A stretch of DNA of 64,000 nt, from contig OZ241740.1 in the NCBI GenBank assembly GCA_965200975.1, forward strand, positions 434,001 through 498,000, in the 5' to 3' direction. This document shows, one piece after another, positions 26,174 through 34,942 of this stretch (within the stretch, counting starts at the first letter, position 1; each line of letters starts with the position of its first letter). The notes beneath the pieces were generated by a model. The model ran no database searches. It was given only the letters and a program-made list of their open reading frames with translations, and was not told the DNA's origin. This DNA comes from S5-327 sp965200975 (lineage in GTDB: Bacteria > Chloroflexota > Dehalococcoidia > Lucifugimonadales > Australimonadaceae). A program made the translations under genes and the position numbers.

Positions 26174-26944
26174 ATGGCGCTCGAGGCGACCGCAGGCCGC
26201 CCCTATGGATGGCGCGCGCGAGTAGGGTTCATTACGCCGTCTCCCGCTCACGAGAACAACGCCTACGAGTTCTATCTCGTCGCTCCCCAGGGCGCGACGA
26301 TCGTCATGACCTCGCTCGGCGTTGTGCTCACCGACTTGGAGAACTCGTACGGCCAGGCGATCGACCGGCTCGAGGCGGCAACCGAAGAGATCATGACCCG
26401 CAGGCCGCAGTCGATTATGCAGGCGGGCGTGCCCATAATTGCGAGTCATGGCTGGCGGTTCGAGGACGAGGTGCTGCGGCGCATCGGCAACGTGACCGAT
26501 ACGCCTGCCGCCACCGACCTCGGCGCCTGCATTCTGGCTATGAACAGCCTCAATATGCGCAATGTGGCTATGCTCACGCCGTTTGACGACAAGACGCATG
26601 GGCAGTTGGCGGACTACGTAGGCAACGCCGGCGTGCAGGTCGTGGAGGCGCGAACAGTCGTCGGCGAGGTCGCCGGCGGCGAGCTGCGGGCGTACGAGGT
26701 CTCGACCATGGATCTGGGAGTAGTGCGCCGTCTGGCGCGCGACCTGTTCGCCGCCGCGCCCGACGCTGACGGACTATGGATAACGGGCGCGCTGATGCCG
26801 AGCGTTGCGGTCGTTGAGGCGCTCGAACAGGACTTGGGCGTCCCGGTAGTGAGCAGTATGCAGGCGATGGCGTGGCGGTCGCTGCGCCTCGCCGGAGTCA
26901 ACGACGAAATCCACGGCTTTGGCCGGTTGCTGAGGGAGTTCTAG
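26174..26944 (+). CDS. AMDase/maleate isomerase-fold protein lacking the catalytic cysteines
   Basis: A 256-aa protein of the Asp/Glu racemase superfamily, closest in layout to arylmalonate decarboxylase/maleate cis-trans isomerase (VGFITPSP; LNMRNVAMLTPF; DGLWITGALMPSVAVVEALEQDLGVPVVSS). Those enzymes use two cysteines. Here the first site reads VPIIASHGWRFE and the second LWITGALMP, and the only cysteine in the chain is in GACILAMN. The chemistry is therefore probably different. ATG at 26174 follows GGAGG by 6 nt. It heads a four-gene operon ending at 29302; the next start is 2 nt after its stop. Confidence 0.8.
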   Translation: MALEATAGRPYGWRARVGFITPSPAHENNAYEFYLVAPQGATIVMTSLGVVLTDLENSYGQAIDRLEAATEEIMTRRPQSIMQAGVPIIASHGWRFEDEVLRRIGNVTDTPAATDLGACILAMNSLNMRNVAMLTPFDDKTHGQLADYVGNAGVQVVEARTVVGEVAGGELRAYEVSTMDLGVVRRLARDLFAAAPDADGLWITGALMPSVAVVEALEQDLGVPVVSSMQAMAWRSLRLAGVNDEIHGFGRLLREF

Positions 26945-26946
26945 CG

Positions 26947-27360
26947 ATGTTCGATCTACAGAGCCTCGGCCTCGAAGAGGCGCAGCGCGCGAAAGATGCG
27001 ATATTCGCTGCGTTCACCAGTTCCGATAATCCGGGCGCTCTCGCCATCGCCGACGAGCATGGCGTCGAGGTGCTCTGCGCGCGCCAGGACGGCGCCCCCG
27101 CCCGCATGCTGGGGAGAGCGCGCGCCAAGGCCTACACCGCCGCCCGCGTCGGAATGGATACGGTCGTCTTCCGCGATCAGGTCGTGAAAGCGGCGAACCG
27201 CACGCTCGACGACTGGGGCGACCCGAAGCTGACGACGCTGCAGGGAGGGCTCGCCATCAAGGTCAACGGCAAGGTGGTTGGCGGCATCGCCATGAGCGGC
27301 AATTCCACCATACGGGACGAGGCGCTCGCGCGCATCGGTCTCGAAGCGATGGGGGTGTAG
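26947..27360 (+). CDS. GlcG/HbpS-family protein
   Basis: A 137-aa GlcG/HbpS-like (PduO C-terminal-like) domain protein: AKAYTAARVGMDTVVFRDQ and TTLQGGLAIKVNGKVVGGIAMSGN are family hallmarks. Some members bind heme or cobalamin or sit beside glycolate and diol catabolic genes; many have no assigned role. It is paralogous to the N-terminal domain of the fusion protein two genes downstream. Confidence 0.87.
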   Translation: MFDLQSLGLEEAQRAKDAIFAAFTSSDNPGALAIADEHGVEVLCARQDGAPARMLGRARAKAYTAARVGMDTVVFRDQVVKAANRTLDDWGDPKLTTLQGGLAIKVNGKVVGGIAMSGNSTIRDEALARIGLEAMGV

Positions 27361-27362
27361 TG

Positions 27363-27650
27363 ATGCCGGCCTACCTCATAGCGGACGTCGACGTCAAAGA
27401 CCCGGAGACGTACAGGACTTACAGCGCGCAGGTGCCCGCAACCATCGAGCAGTTCGGCGGCAAGTTCCTCGTTCGCGGGGGCGCCAGCCGGGTGCTCGAG
27501 GGCGACTGGGCCCCGCACCGCACGGTGGTGCTCGAGTTCCCCGATATGGAGACGCTTGACCGTTGGTATAACTCGGAGGCGTACTCCGCAATCCTCGGCA
27601 TTCGGGAGAGCGCGGCTGTCTCGTCGGTCTTCGTCGTAGAGGGGGCGTAG
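27363..27650 (+). CDS. DUF1330 family protein
   Basis: A 95-aa dimeric alpha/beta-barrel-type protein of the DUF1330 family: PAYLIADVDVKDPETYRTY, then FGGKFLVRGG and VVLEFPDMETLDRWYNSEAY. Start taken as ATG at 27363; a GTG at 27360 overlapping the previous stop would add one residue. Genes are separated by 2 nt on both sides, so it is firmly inside the operon. No enzymatic activity is established for the family. Confidence 0.88.
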   Translation: MPAYLIADVDVKDPETYRTYSAQVPATIEQFGGKFLVRGGASRVLEGDWAPHRTVVLEFPDMETLDRWYNSEAYSAILGIRESAAVSSVFVVEGA

Positions 27651-27652
27651 CA

Positions 27653-29302
27653 ATGCCGGTGAAGGAATCGATTAGCTTGCAGGACGCTGAGCGCGCCATT
27701 GCCGCCGCAGTCGCCGCCGCCCGCTCTGCCGACGCACCGTTCGCTGTCGCCGTCGTCGACGAGAACGGCGACCTCGTGCGTCTGGAACGGCGCGACGGCG
27801 CGTCGGCTACGGATGTGCGCAACGCCGAGCGCAAGGCCTACACCGCCGCATTTATCGGGCGCGACACCGTCATCTACCGCCAGCAGATCGCTCACGACGG
27901 CCGCACAGTCGCCGACTGGTCGAACGATCGTATTACGACGCTTCACGGCGGACTCACATTGCACCGCGCCAGCCAGGTCATTGGCGGCATCGGCGTCAGC
28001 GGCGCGGGCGACGAAGACCGCGACGAGCGGCTTGCGCTGGCAGGCGCTGAGGCGATGGTGAAGCCCGAGTGCGACGAGCGCCTGGCGAACGCGGCTATCC
28101 GTCCCCGGTTCCGCTCCGTCCCCGGGCCTGTGCTCTCGTCGTCGGTGCCCGTCGGAGCAGGGAACCGCCGCAAGACGACTAGCCTGCCGGGCCTCGCGTC
28201 CGGCGACGCCGTCGCGCCTGATCTCGTCGAGGTGGGCGGCCTCTTCTTCACTTCCGGCGTCCGCGGCGTCGACCTCGCCACCGGCGAGATGCCGAGCGAC
28301 CCCGCCGAGCAGTTCCTGAACGCCTGGCGCAACCTGAAGGCGCTAGTCGAGGCGTCCGGACGCTCCACCGACGAGATAGGCATCGTTACGAACTTCATCG
28401 ACAGCCAGGATTTCCGCCCGCACATCAATACAGGGTGGCTCGAGCTCTTCCCCGACCCGGACAACCGGCCCGCCCGCAAGACAACCTCGTACCCCTTGCC
28501 GGCGGGAGAGGGCGTGCAGCTGCAGGCGATAGGCGTCGCCGATCAGCGGCGGCGGCGCATCGAAGTCGAGGGGCTCACCCACCGCGACCCGCTGCCGAAC
28601 GGCGTACGGCTCGGCGACTATGTCTTCTCGTCGGTCATCGTGCCGTGGGACTTGTCGACTTCCGAGCCGGTGATTGGCGAGCACGCGCAAACCGACCAGT
28701 GCTTCGACAATATGCGCGCGTTCATGGAGCTTGCCGGCGGCACAGTCGACGACGTCGTGCTGCAGTGGGTGTACCTGAACGACTTCGCGTACCAGCCGTA
28801 CATGGTGGACGTTTACCTCGAGGCGTGGCCTATCGGGCAGTTTCAGGCGGCCCGGAAGACGTTCCGCTACCCCATGGGCGGGCAGATACAGATGCAGGTG
28901 ATAGGGCGCATCGGGGGCGCGCGCACCAACCACGAGATCGAAGGTCACGGCCACCACGACCCCATTCCTATGGGCGCCCGCATCGGCGACCTCTACTGCT
29001 CGTCCGGCGTCTCAGGCGTCGACCCCGCCAGCGACGACAAGCTCGAGCCGGTGGAGGGCGTCGCAGGGCAGTCGTATCACGGCATCCGCAACGTGGCGTC
29101 GTTGGCGCGGAACGGCGGCGGCTCGGCGGACAACATTGGCCTCATCACCGTGCTCATCCAGGACTACGCCGACCTTCCGGCGATCGACGCCGAGTGGACG
29201 GCGATGTTCCCCGACCCGAACGACCGCCCGGCGCGGCAGATTATGAAGATGGGCGTCCAGCGGCGCAGCCGCGCCCAGTTCCACATGATCGCCGTCGTGT
29301 AA
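27653..29302 (+). CDS. GlcG/HbpS domain fused to three RidA-like domains
   Basis: A 549-aa multidomain protein. Residues 1-138 are a GlcG/HbpS domain (KAYTAAFIGRDTVIYRQQ; TTLHGGLTLHRASQVIGGIGVSG). Three YjgF/RidA-like domains follow at about 172-298, 300-421 and 426-549. Each keeps the RidA-type arginine that binds the substrate carboxylate (R275 in PARKTTSYP, R401 in AARKTFRYP, R528 in PARQIMKM). RidA proteins deaminate reactive enamines/imines, and relatives act in aromatic-amine and pyrimidine catabolism. RidA normally forms trimers, so three domains in one chain may build a pseudo-trimer. The exact reaction is unknown. Last gene of the operon starting at 26174. Confidence 0.87.
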   Translation: MPVKESISLQDAERAIAAAVAAARSADAPFAVAVVDENGDLVRLERRDGASATDVRNAERKAYTAAFIGRDTVIYRQQIAHDGRTVADWSNDRITTLHGGLTLHRASQVIGGIGVSGAGDEDRDERLALAGAEAMVKPECDERLANAAIRPRFRSVPGPVLSSSVPVGAGNRRKTTSLPGLASGDAVAPDLVEVGGLFFTSGVRGVDLATGEMPSDPAEQFLNAWRNLKALVEASGRSTDEIGIVTNFIDSQDFRPHINTGWLELFPDPDNRPARKTTSYPLPAGEGVQLQAIGVADQRRRRIEVEGLTHRDPLPNGVRLGDYVFSSVIVPWDLSTSEPVIGEHAQTDQCFDNMRAFMELAGGTVDDVVLQWVYLNDFAYQPYMVDVYLEAWPIGQFQAARKTFRYPMGGQIQMQVIGRIGGARTNHEIEGHGHHDPIPMGARIGDLYCSSGVSGVDPASDDKLEPVEGVAGQSYHGIRNVASLARNGGGSADNIGLITVLIQDYADLPAIDAEWTAMFPDPNDRPARQIMKMGVQRRSRAQFHMIAVV

Positions 29303-29441
29303 GATAGGGTGGCGCTTCGCACTGTGCTCGTAGTAGCGGCGGAAGCGACATCTGGGTCTGGTCCCAGTCAACAACCCTTGCCTATAACCCAAGGGCTGGC
29401 CTGTTGCAGGCGCTGGATCTTAGGTAAGGGAGCCTTTTCAC

Positions 29442-30563
29442 ATGCTCGGTCGTTTGCTCTGTCTCGTCGCCTTCTCCACTGTAACGTTGGCTAGCGCGGC
29501 GTGCTCGTCTCCCGGTCCAATGCCGAACATCGAAACAACATTACCTGCCCCTACCCCGACTCCTGCCCCTACTCCCACCTCGAAGCCCGACCCCTATGAG
29601 CTAATGCTTGCTCTGATCAATCAAGCGCGAGCAGAGGCGGGGTTTTCGGCAGTGTCGATGGGCGACAACAGAGCGGCGCAACTGCATGCCGAGAACTCTA
29701 TGGCAAGCTGCACCAGTTCCCATTGGGACGTTGATGGGCTGACCCCTGATATGCGGTATTCCCTGGCTGGGGGCTATCAGTCGGCTAATGAAAACGTATA
29801 TGGGTCTGACTACTGCAGATCGTCAGGCTCTGGCGCCATTTCGAGCATTCCCGAAGAAGTGGCGGACGCAATGGATGGCTGGATGGACAGCTCTGGGCAC
29901 AGAGAGAACATTCTCAAATCGCGCCACAGAAAGGTCAACATTGGATTGGCGTGGGACAGGTATAACTTCATAGCTGTTCAGCAGTTTGAGGGCGACTACG
30001 TGGAGTACACGTCATCCCCTACTATCGACGAGGGCGAGCTGTCGATGGGAGGCAGCTTGAAGAACGGCGCGAGCCTGGCGCACGGCGACCACATCCGGGT
30101 AACGCTCCTCTACTCGCCCCCGCCGCGCCCCTTGACGCAAGGGCAGATTGCGCGCACATATGGCTCTTGCAATGGACGTAAGGTGGCTAACCTGAGCCTC
30201 AATAGTTCGGGAACGAGAGAAAGCACATGGCGCGCCTGCCTTGATCCCCATGAGCAACCGCCTGATTCTCCTGCTCCCACCTCGGCATCGAACGCGCACG
30301 AGTTGTGGGAGGCGGCCAAGCTCCGCTGGGAGGAGACGAGACAATCAGTACCTGTAACCGTGTCGAGGATAAAGATGTCACGGTTCGAGGTGGATGGCGA
30401 CAACTTCGCCATCAGCGCCGACGTGGGGGCAGTGCTGGAAATGCACGGGGCCGGCGTTTACCAAGTGGTCGTGTTCGGTGTATTGGACGGCGCAGTGGAG
30501 CCTATCTCTGAACACTCGCTTTTCTACGATATTCCGCGACCTGAAGGCTACGGTGCTGCTTGA
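29442..30563 (+). CDS. CAP/SCP-domain lipoprotein
   Basis: A 373-aa exported protein. The signal peptide ends in a lipobox (LASAAC, C at 20), followed by a Thr/Pro linker (LPAPTPTPAPTPT). Residues about 52-185 form a CAP (SCP/PR-1/YkwD) domain: LALINQARAEAGFSAV, the conserved histidine in AAQLHAENSM, SANENVYG and SSGHRENIL. The C-terminal 170 residues are unrecognised. YkwD-type proteins are extracellular and of uncertain activity. TAAGGGAG lies upstream of the ATG. Base composition is somewhat lower in GC than its neighbours. Confidence 0.87.
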   Translation: MLGRLLCLVAFSTVTLASAACSSPGPMPNIETTLPAPTPTPAPTPTSKPDPYELMLALINQARAEAGFSAVSMGDNRAAQLHAENSMASCTSSHWDVDGLTPDMRYSLAGGYQSANENVYGSDYCRSSGSGAISSIPEEVADAMDGWMDSSGHRENILKSRHRKVNIGLAWDRYNFIAVQQFEGDYVEYTSSPTIDEGELSMGGSLKNGASLAHGDHIRVTLLYSPPPRPLTQGQIARTYGSCNGRKVANLSLNSSGTRESTWRACLDPHEQPPDSPAPTSASNAHELWEAAKLRWEETRQSVPVTVSRIKMSRFEVDGDNFAISADVGAVLEMHGAGVYQVVVFGVLDGAVEPISEHSLFYDIPRPEGYGAA

Positions 30564-30600
30564 GCGCCCGAGTTGATCGTGCTCGCGTGGAAGCCCGCGC

Positions 30601-31602
30601 CTAATTCCGGCGTTGGGTTACGTAGTCGATGAGCGCTTCGAGGGAGTCCCGGGGGCGGCAGTCGGGGAGGGCGGCGAGCGAGTCGCGGGCGGCGGCCCGG
30701 TAGCTGTCCAGCGTCGCTAGCGCCTCGTCGATAACGCTCGACTCGCGGATGAGCGACACCATCTCGCGGAGGTCGTCCTCCTCGCGGCTCCCCGCGAGCA
30801 GCCGCCGGACGACCGGCTCGCTGGGTTGGCGCTCGGCGTAGAGCAGCGCCGGCAGCGTGAGGGTCCCTTGCAGCAGGTCGGCGCCCGCAGGCTTGCCGAG
30901 CTCCTCGTCGCTGCCTGTGAAATCGAGCACGTCGTCCACAATCTGGAACGCCATGCCCACGTTGTAGCCGAACGAGCGCAACGCCTCCGTCTGCTCCTCG
31001 GGCGCGCCGCTTAGCACGGAGCCGGACTCGGCCGCCGTGCAGATGAGCGACGCCGTCTTGTCGTAAATGCGCAGCTTGTAGTCGTCGATCGTCTGCGACC
31101 AGTCGTGAACGCTGAACCGCTCGGCGAGTTCGCCTTTGGCGAGCTCCATAATCGTCTCGGAGAACCGGCGGATAACGCGAATGTTGCCGGTGTCGCACAC
31201 GTAGGTCGCCGACGATGCGAACACGTAGTCGCCGAGCAGCACAGCGACGTCGCTGCCGAACAGGCTGCTGACGGTCGCCTGTCCGCGGCGAGTGTGCGCA
31301 AGGTCTACCGTGTCGTCGTGGATGAGCGACGCGATATGCAGGAGTTCGATGGCGGTGGCCATCGTAACGATGCGTTCGGAGTCGCATGGGCGGAGGGCGC
31401 CGGCTAGCAGTGTAATGATGGGGCGGACCTTCTTGCCGCCGCTCACGATGGTCTGTTCGGCCATCTCGCCCCCGGGCAAGCCGGACTCCGTCGCGAGAGC
31501 GGAGAGGTTGGCGACGACGCGGCTGAGCCCCGCCGTGACGGGCGCCGCGATGAAGCGCGCGACGTCGTTGGTCTGAATCTTGGGTGCGTGGGCGTCAACC
31601 AT
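30601..31602 (-). CDS. Polyprenyl diphosphate synthase
   Basis: Trans-isoprenyl diphosphate synthase family (333 aa), condensing IPP onto allylic primers for quinone or carrier-lipid side chains. The first aspartate-rich region is LIHDDTVDLAHTRRG (shortened DDxxD form) near residue 92-97; the second is FQIVDDVLDFTG near 215. GGKKVRPIITLLAG matches the IPP-binding region. It lies 12 nt downstream of metG on the same strand. Chain length cannot be assigned from sequence alone. Confidence 0.93.
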   Translation of the reverse strand: MVDAHAPKIQTNDVARFIAAPVTAGLSRVVANLSALATESGLPGGEMAEQTIVSGGKKVRPIITLLAGALRPCDSERIVTMATAIELLHIASLIHDDTVDLAHTRRGQATVSSLFGSDVAVLLGDYVFASSATYVCDTGNIRVIRRFSETIMELAKGELAERFSVHDWSQTIDDYKLRIYDKTASLICTAAESGSVLSGAPEEQTEALRSFGYNVGMAFQIVDDVLDFTGSDEELGKPAGADLLQGTLTLPALLYAERQPSEPVVRRLLAGSREEDDLREMVSLIRESSVIDEALATLDSYRAAARDSLAALPDCRPRDSLEALIDYVTQRRN

Positions 31603-31614
31603 AAGAGTGAGGCT

Positions 31615-33282
31615 CTAGCCGAGCTTTGCCCTCATCTCTTCGGCGACGGAGTCGTCGAGTTTCGAGAAGAGAGGCTGGGGTTGCGGGAGGGGCTGTCCGG
31701 GCGCCGGCGCCTCGAGGCGCCAGCCGACGCTCTGAACGTCGCCGCTCTGGCCAAGGAGTTCGTGGAGCCGCTGCGCGCTGAACGGCAGGTACGGATAGAG
31801 AACGACGCGCAGCGCCATGAGCGCGTGCATCGTTACGGCCAGCGCGCGCGCCGCAGCCGGCGGGTCGGTCTTGATCTGTCGCCACGGAGCTTGCGCGTCG
31901 AGGTAGCGGTTCGCCTCGCGCGCGAGTGCCATGCCGCCGTTGAGCCCCTCGCGCAGGCGCACGGACTCGATGCTGCGGCCGACGGAGTCGAGCGTCTCTT
32001 CGGCCTTCCGCAGGAGCGCGGCGTCTTCGGGGCCGAGGTCGCCGGGGTCGGGCGCGGCGGCGTCGAAGTTCCGGTAGACCTGCGTAAGAGTGCGGTGGAC
32101 GAGGTTGCCGAAGGTGGCGACGAGCTCGTCGTTATTGCTGCGCACGTAGTCGGCCCACGAGAAATCGGAGTCGCTCGTCTCCGGCAGATTCGAGGCGAGG
32201 TGGTAGCGCAGCGGGTCGGGCGGGAATCGGTCGAGATAGTCGGGCGCCCATACGGCCCAGTTGCGGCTGGTGGAGAGCTGCCGTCCCTCGAGATTGAGGA
32301 ACTCGTTGGCGGGGACGTCGTAGGGGAGGATGTGCTCGCCCTGCCCCATAAGGATCGCCGGCCAAATGAGCGTGTGGAACGGGATGTTGTCTTTCCCCAT
32401 GAAGTAGTACGACTTGGTGGCCGGGTCTTGCCAGAAGGGGCGCCACGCGTCCTGGTCGCCGGAGCGGCGGGCCCACTCGACGCTGGCTGAGAGGTAGCCG
32501 ATGACTGCCTCGAACCACACGTAGATGCGGCGGTCGTCGTACCCTTCGATGGGAATGGGGAGACCCCAGTCGAGATTGCGCGTGACGGCGCGGTCTTTCA
32601 GCCCCTCGCGCAGTATTCCGAGGGTGAAGTTGCGCACATTGGCCCGCCAGTGGGCTTGCGGCTCGACCCAAGCGGCGAGCTGGTCGCGGAAGGCGCTGAG
32701 CCTGAGGAACATATGCTCGGAGTCTCGCACCTCGACAGGATGGCGCGCCCCGTCGCGCACGTAGACGGGAGCCCCGAGGTCTACGGGGTCGAGAATCGCG
32801 CCGCAGTTGTCGCACTGATCGCCGCGGGCGTCGTCGAACGCGCACACGGGGCACGTTCCGCGGACGTAGCGGTCGGGAAGGAAGCGGTCGAAGTCCGGGG
32901 AGTACGCGACCTTCATCGAGTCCTGGTAGATGAAGCCGCGCTCCTGAAGAGTGCGCCAGATGCCGTGAGCGACCTCCCGGTGGTTGTCGGTCATCGTCGA
33001 TGTGAACAGGTCGAACGAGACGCCGAACCGCTCCCAGGTGTCGAGGAAGGAGGCATGGTAGCGCTCGACGACCTCGCGGGGGGCGACGCCTTCCGTGTCG
33101 GCGCGCATAGTGATAGGAGCGCCGTGGGAATCGCTGCCCGACACCATCAGGACGTCGTTGCCGCGCATTCGGTGGTAGCGGGCGAAGATATCGGCAGGGA
33201 GATAGGAGCCTGCCAAGTGTCCCAGGTGGGCCGGGCCGTTCGCGTAAGGCCAAGCGACGCCAATAAAGATGCGTTCAGGCAT
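31615..33282 (-). CDS. metG: Methionyl-tRNA synthetase
   Basis: Class I aminoacyl-tRNA synthetase (555 aa). The HIGH motif appears as HLGH (residues 19-22). The zinc knuckle has CPVCAFDD and QCDNC. The KMSKS loop reads QLSTSRN, a STSR variant of the kind found in several MetG subgroups. The C-terminus ends after the anticodon-binding helical domain, without the dimerising tRNA-binding extension. The minus-strand hexamer TAGAAT (33300-33305) is a possible -10. Likely cotranscribed with the polyprenyl synthase. Confidence 0.96.
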   Translation of the reverse strand: MPERIFIGVAWPYANGPAHLGHLAGSYLPADIFARYHRMRGNDVLMVSGSDSHGAPITMRADTEGVAPREVVERYHASFLDTWERFGVSFDLFTSTMTDNHREVAHGIWRTLQERGFIYQDSMKVAYSPDFDRFLPDRYVRGTCPVCAFDDARGDQCDNCGAILDPVDLGAPVYVRDGARHPVEVRDSEHMFLRLSAFRDQLAAWVEPQAHWRANVRNFTLGILREGLKDRAVTRNLDWGLPIPIEGYDDRRIYVWFEAVIGYLSASVEWARRSGDQDAWRPFWQDPATKSYYFMGKDNIPFHTLIWPAILMGQGEHILPYDVPANEFLNLEGRQLSTSRNWAVWAPDYLDRFPPDPLRYHLASNLPETSDSDFSWADYVRSNNDELVATFGNLVHRTLTQVYRNFDAAAPDPGDLGPEDAALLRKAEETLDSVGRSIESVRLREGLNGGMALAREANRYLDAQAPWRQIKTDPPAAARALAVTMHALMALRVVLYPYLPFSAQRLHELLGQSGDVQSVGWRLEAPAPGQPLPQPQPLFSKLDDSVAEEMRAKLG

Positions 33283-33642
33283 AGAGATAGCTCCGCTCTA
33301 TTCTAGCAGGCGCGGCCCTGGCCTGTTCAGGCGCCGCAATCGGGAGCGCATCCGCTCCCCGCGCCGGGCTATCTCATGCTGCGGCGGAGCGGGCGGAGCG
33401 ACGGCAGCGATGGAAGCGATCTCCTGTCTAACCCAAGCGTCCACGCGGGATAGACCCAACACGCGCCAACCTGCGCCGCATCCTGCGCGCGCGGCTACCT
33501 GCCGGACAACAAGGAAAAGACCAACGCAGACCGTCCTCGAACAGGCCGAAGTCCTCTTTGAAGCCTGGGCCTGCTGACGCTCCCTGTTGCCCTACGACTC
33601 CAGCGCGAACCGCAACTCAAAGGTTCTGGCCTTGGTCAAGCG
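33283..33642. other. Gap without recognisable gene between metG and tRNA-Val
   Basis: About 360 nt with no convincing coding frame. It contains a possible metG -10 (33300-33305, minus strand) and a GGGAGCG-CATC-CGCTCCC hairpin near 33341-33358. The open frame reading plus through 33269-33577 has no start signal or family resemblance. Confidence 0.5.
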
Positions 33643-33719
33643 TGGTGGGCGGTAGAGGACTCGAACCTCTGGCCTCCGCGATGTCAACGCGACGCTCTAA
33701 CCAACTGAGCTAACCGCCC
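33643..33719 (-). tRNA. tRNA-Val (anticodon GAC)
   Basis: On the minus strand a full cloverleaf can be drawn. The acceptor is GGGCGGT/ACCGCCC, the D arm GCTC/GAGC, the anticodon stem TCGCG/CGCGG with loop TTGACAT (anticodon GAC), and the T arm AGAGG-TTCGAGT-CCTCT. The discriminator is A, and an encoded CCA follows at 33643-33645. Confidence 0.96.
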
Positions 33720-33732
33720 ACGACGGCGTTCG

Positions 33733-33762
33733 AGTATAGCGCCGGCCCGCTCGGAGCGTCTA
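33733..33762 (-). promoter_or_regulatory. Probable tRNA-Val promoter
   Basis: On the minus strand TAGACG (33757-33762), 18-nt spacer, TATACT (33733-33738), about 13 nt before the mature tRNA 5' end. Confidence 0.55.
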
Positions 33763-33796
33763 CAGAGACTACTATCCGCGAGTCGGGCATTGGGCC

Positions 33797-33802
33797 GATA
33801 AT
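33797..33802 (+). promoter_or_regulatory. -10 hexamer of sortase gene
   Basis: GATAAT ending 6 nt before the ATG at 33809; no ribosome site is visible. It matches the -10/6 nt/start layout seen at def, hisS and relA. Confidence 0.4.
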
Positions 33803-33808
33803 GGGGCT

Positions 33809-34942
33809 ATGGCGCACGAAACCGCATCCTCGCGCCCTCGCTGGTCGTTCCGCGCCGGAGTCGTCCTGCTCGCCGCCGGGGCCGCTCTGCTCGTCGCGGC
33901 GGGCGCGTACTACGGCTACGGCGTCGCTGCGTCCCGCGGGCTCGACGATATCGCAGTGGAGAGACCCGACGTTGCGGAAGTGCTGGGCGCAACCCCTTTT
34001 CAACCTGTCCCCACCTCCAGCCCTCCCGCTTCCGGCGAAGCGGATAGCGGCGCCGGCGGCGCTTCCGAAATAGCGGGCCAGCCATCGTCCCAATCCACCG
34101 CTGTCTCAGCGGAAGGAGACAACGGCGCGGACGCTCTCGCGCAGTCCTCATCCGCCTCACCTGCCTCATCTGACGCAGGGGGCGGGGAGGGCAAAATGGA
34201 TGGCGGAGCAGGCGCGCTTGCGCACACCTCGTCCGCCGGAGACGCGGGGAACGAAGGGAGCGCTCCGCCCGTCGCCGGCGAAGACGCGCACGAGCCCGCC
34301 GAGTCGTTGCCGGCTGCCGTCCAGGGGCCCGCGCCGGAGCGTGCGGCGCTGCACCCGGGCTCACTGCTGCCGGCGCGGCAGTGGGCCGATCCGCGCGGGA
34401 CGATCGCGCTCGCGCAACCCGACCTCAGCGGCTTTACGCCTCTCAGTAACCTGGGGCAGCCGATCATCAATGGCGTCGTTGGAAGGGCTGAGCGAATCAT
34501 CATTCCCCAGCTGCACATCGACGCTTCTGTTGAAGAGCTCGGCATCGCCAACATCGCATCCAGCGCAGCCTACGAAACGCCCAAGTTCACGGTCGGCCAC
34601 ATCCCTGCGACTCCAAACCCCGGCTCGCACGGCAACGGCTGGTATTTCGGGCACCTCGAAAGTCCGGTGGAGGGCGAGGGGAGCGTCTTCGCCTCCCTGC
34701 CCCGCGCCGCCGATCTTCTGCGCGACGGCGAGGATGTCCATATCATTCTGCGCGCGGACGGAGGGCGCGAGTATCTCTACGCCGCGAGCAGCGCCGACCT
34801 GCTCCACCAGAACGAACTGGCCTTTTACCGATCGGACGACGCGAGGATCACGCTAGTGACGTGCTATCCTCGTCTGCGATACGACCATCGTCTGCTCGTG
34901 ACTGGCCAGCTGATAGGGTTCAGACATCTTGACTCCGCCTAG
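33809..34942 (+). CDS. Sortase-family transpeptidase, membrane-anchored
   Basis: A 377-aa protein with one N-terminal membrane segment (residues 14-33), a long Ser/Ala/Gly-rich extracytoplasmic linker (about 62-185) and a C-terminal sortase domain (about 228-372). The catalytic residues are visible: H282 (GWYFGHLES), C352 in the TLVTC motif and R361 (YDHRLLVTG). Sortases join surface proteins to the envelope or to each other. No LPxTG-type substrate is recognised in the window. The gene overlaps the next (TlpA-like) by 14 nt, so the two are probably coupled. The 120-residue linker is unusually long. Confidence 0.9.
   Translation: MAHETASSRPRWSFRAGVVLLAAGAALLVAAGAYYGYGVAASRGLDDIAVERPDVAEVLGATPFQPVPTSSPPASGEADSGAGGASEIAGQPSSQSTAVSAEGDNGADALAQSSSASPASSDAGGGEGKMDGGAGALAHTSSAGDAGNEGSAPPVAGEDAHEPAESLPAAVQGPAPERAALHPGSLLPARQWADPRGTIALAQPDLSGFTPLSNLGQPIINGVVGRAERIIIPQLHIDASVEELGIANIASSAAYETPKFTVGHIPATPNPGSHGNGWYFGHLESPVEGEGSVFASLPRAADLLRDGEDVHIILRADGGREYLYAASSADLLHQNELAFYRSDDARITLVTCYPRLRYDHRLLVTGQLIGFRHLDSA

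Noticed and set aside
32270..32290. Defective KMSKS loop in metG (LSTSRN)
   Set aside because: STSR-type loops occur in functional MetG subgroups; the HIGH motif and zinc site are intact.
33269..33577. Plus-strand open frame between metG and tRNA-Val
   Set aside because: Overlaps the metG start region, has an Arg/Cys-rich random composition and no ribosome site or homologous feature.
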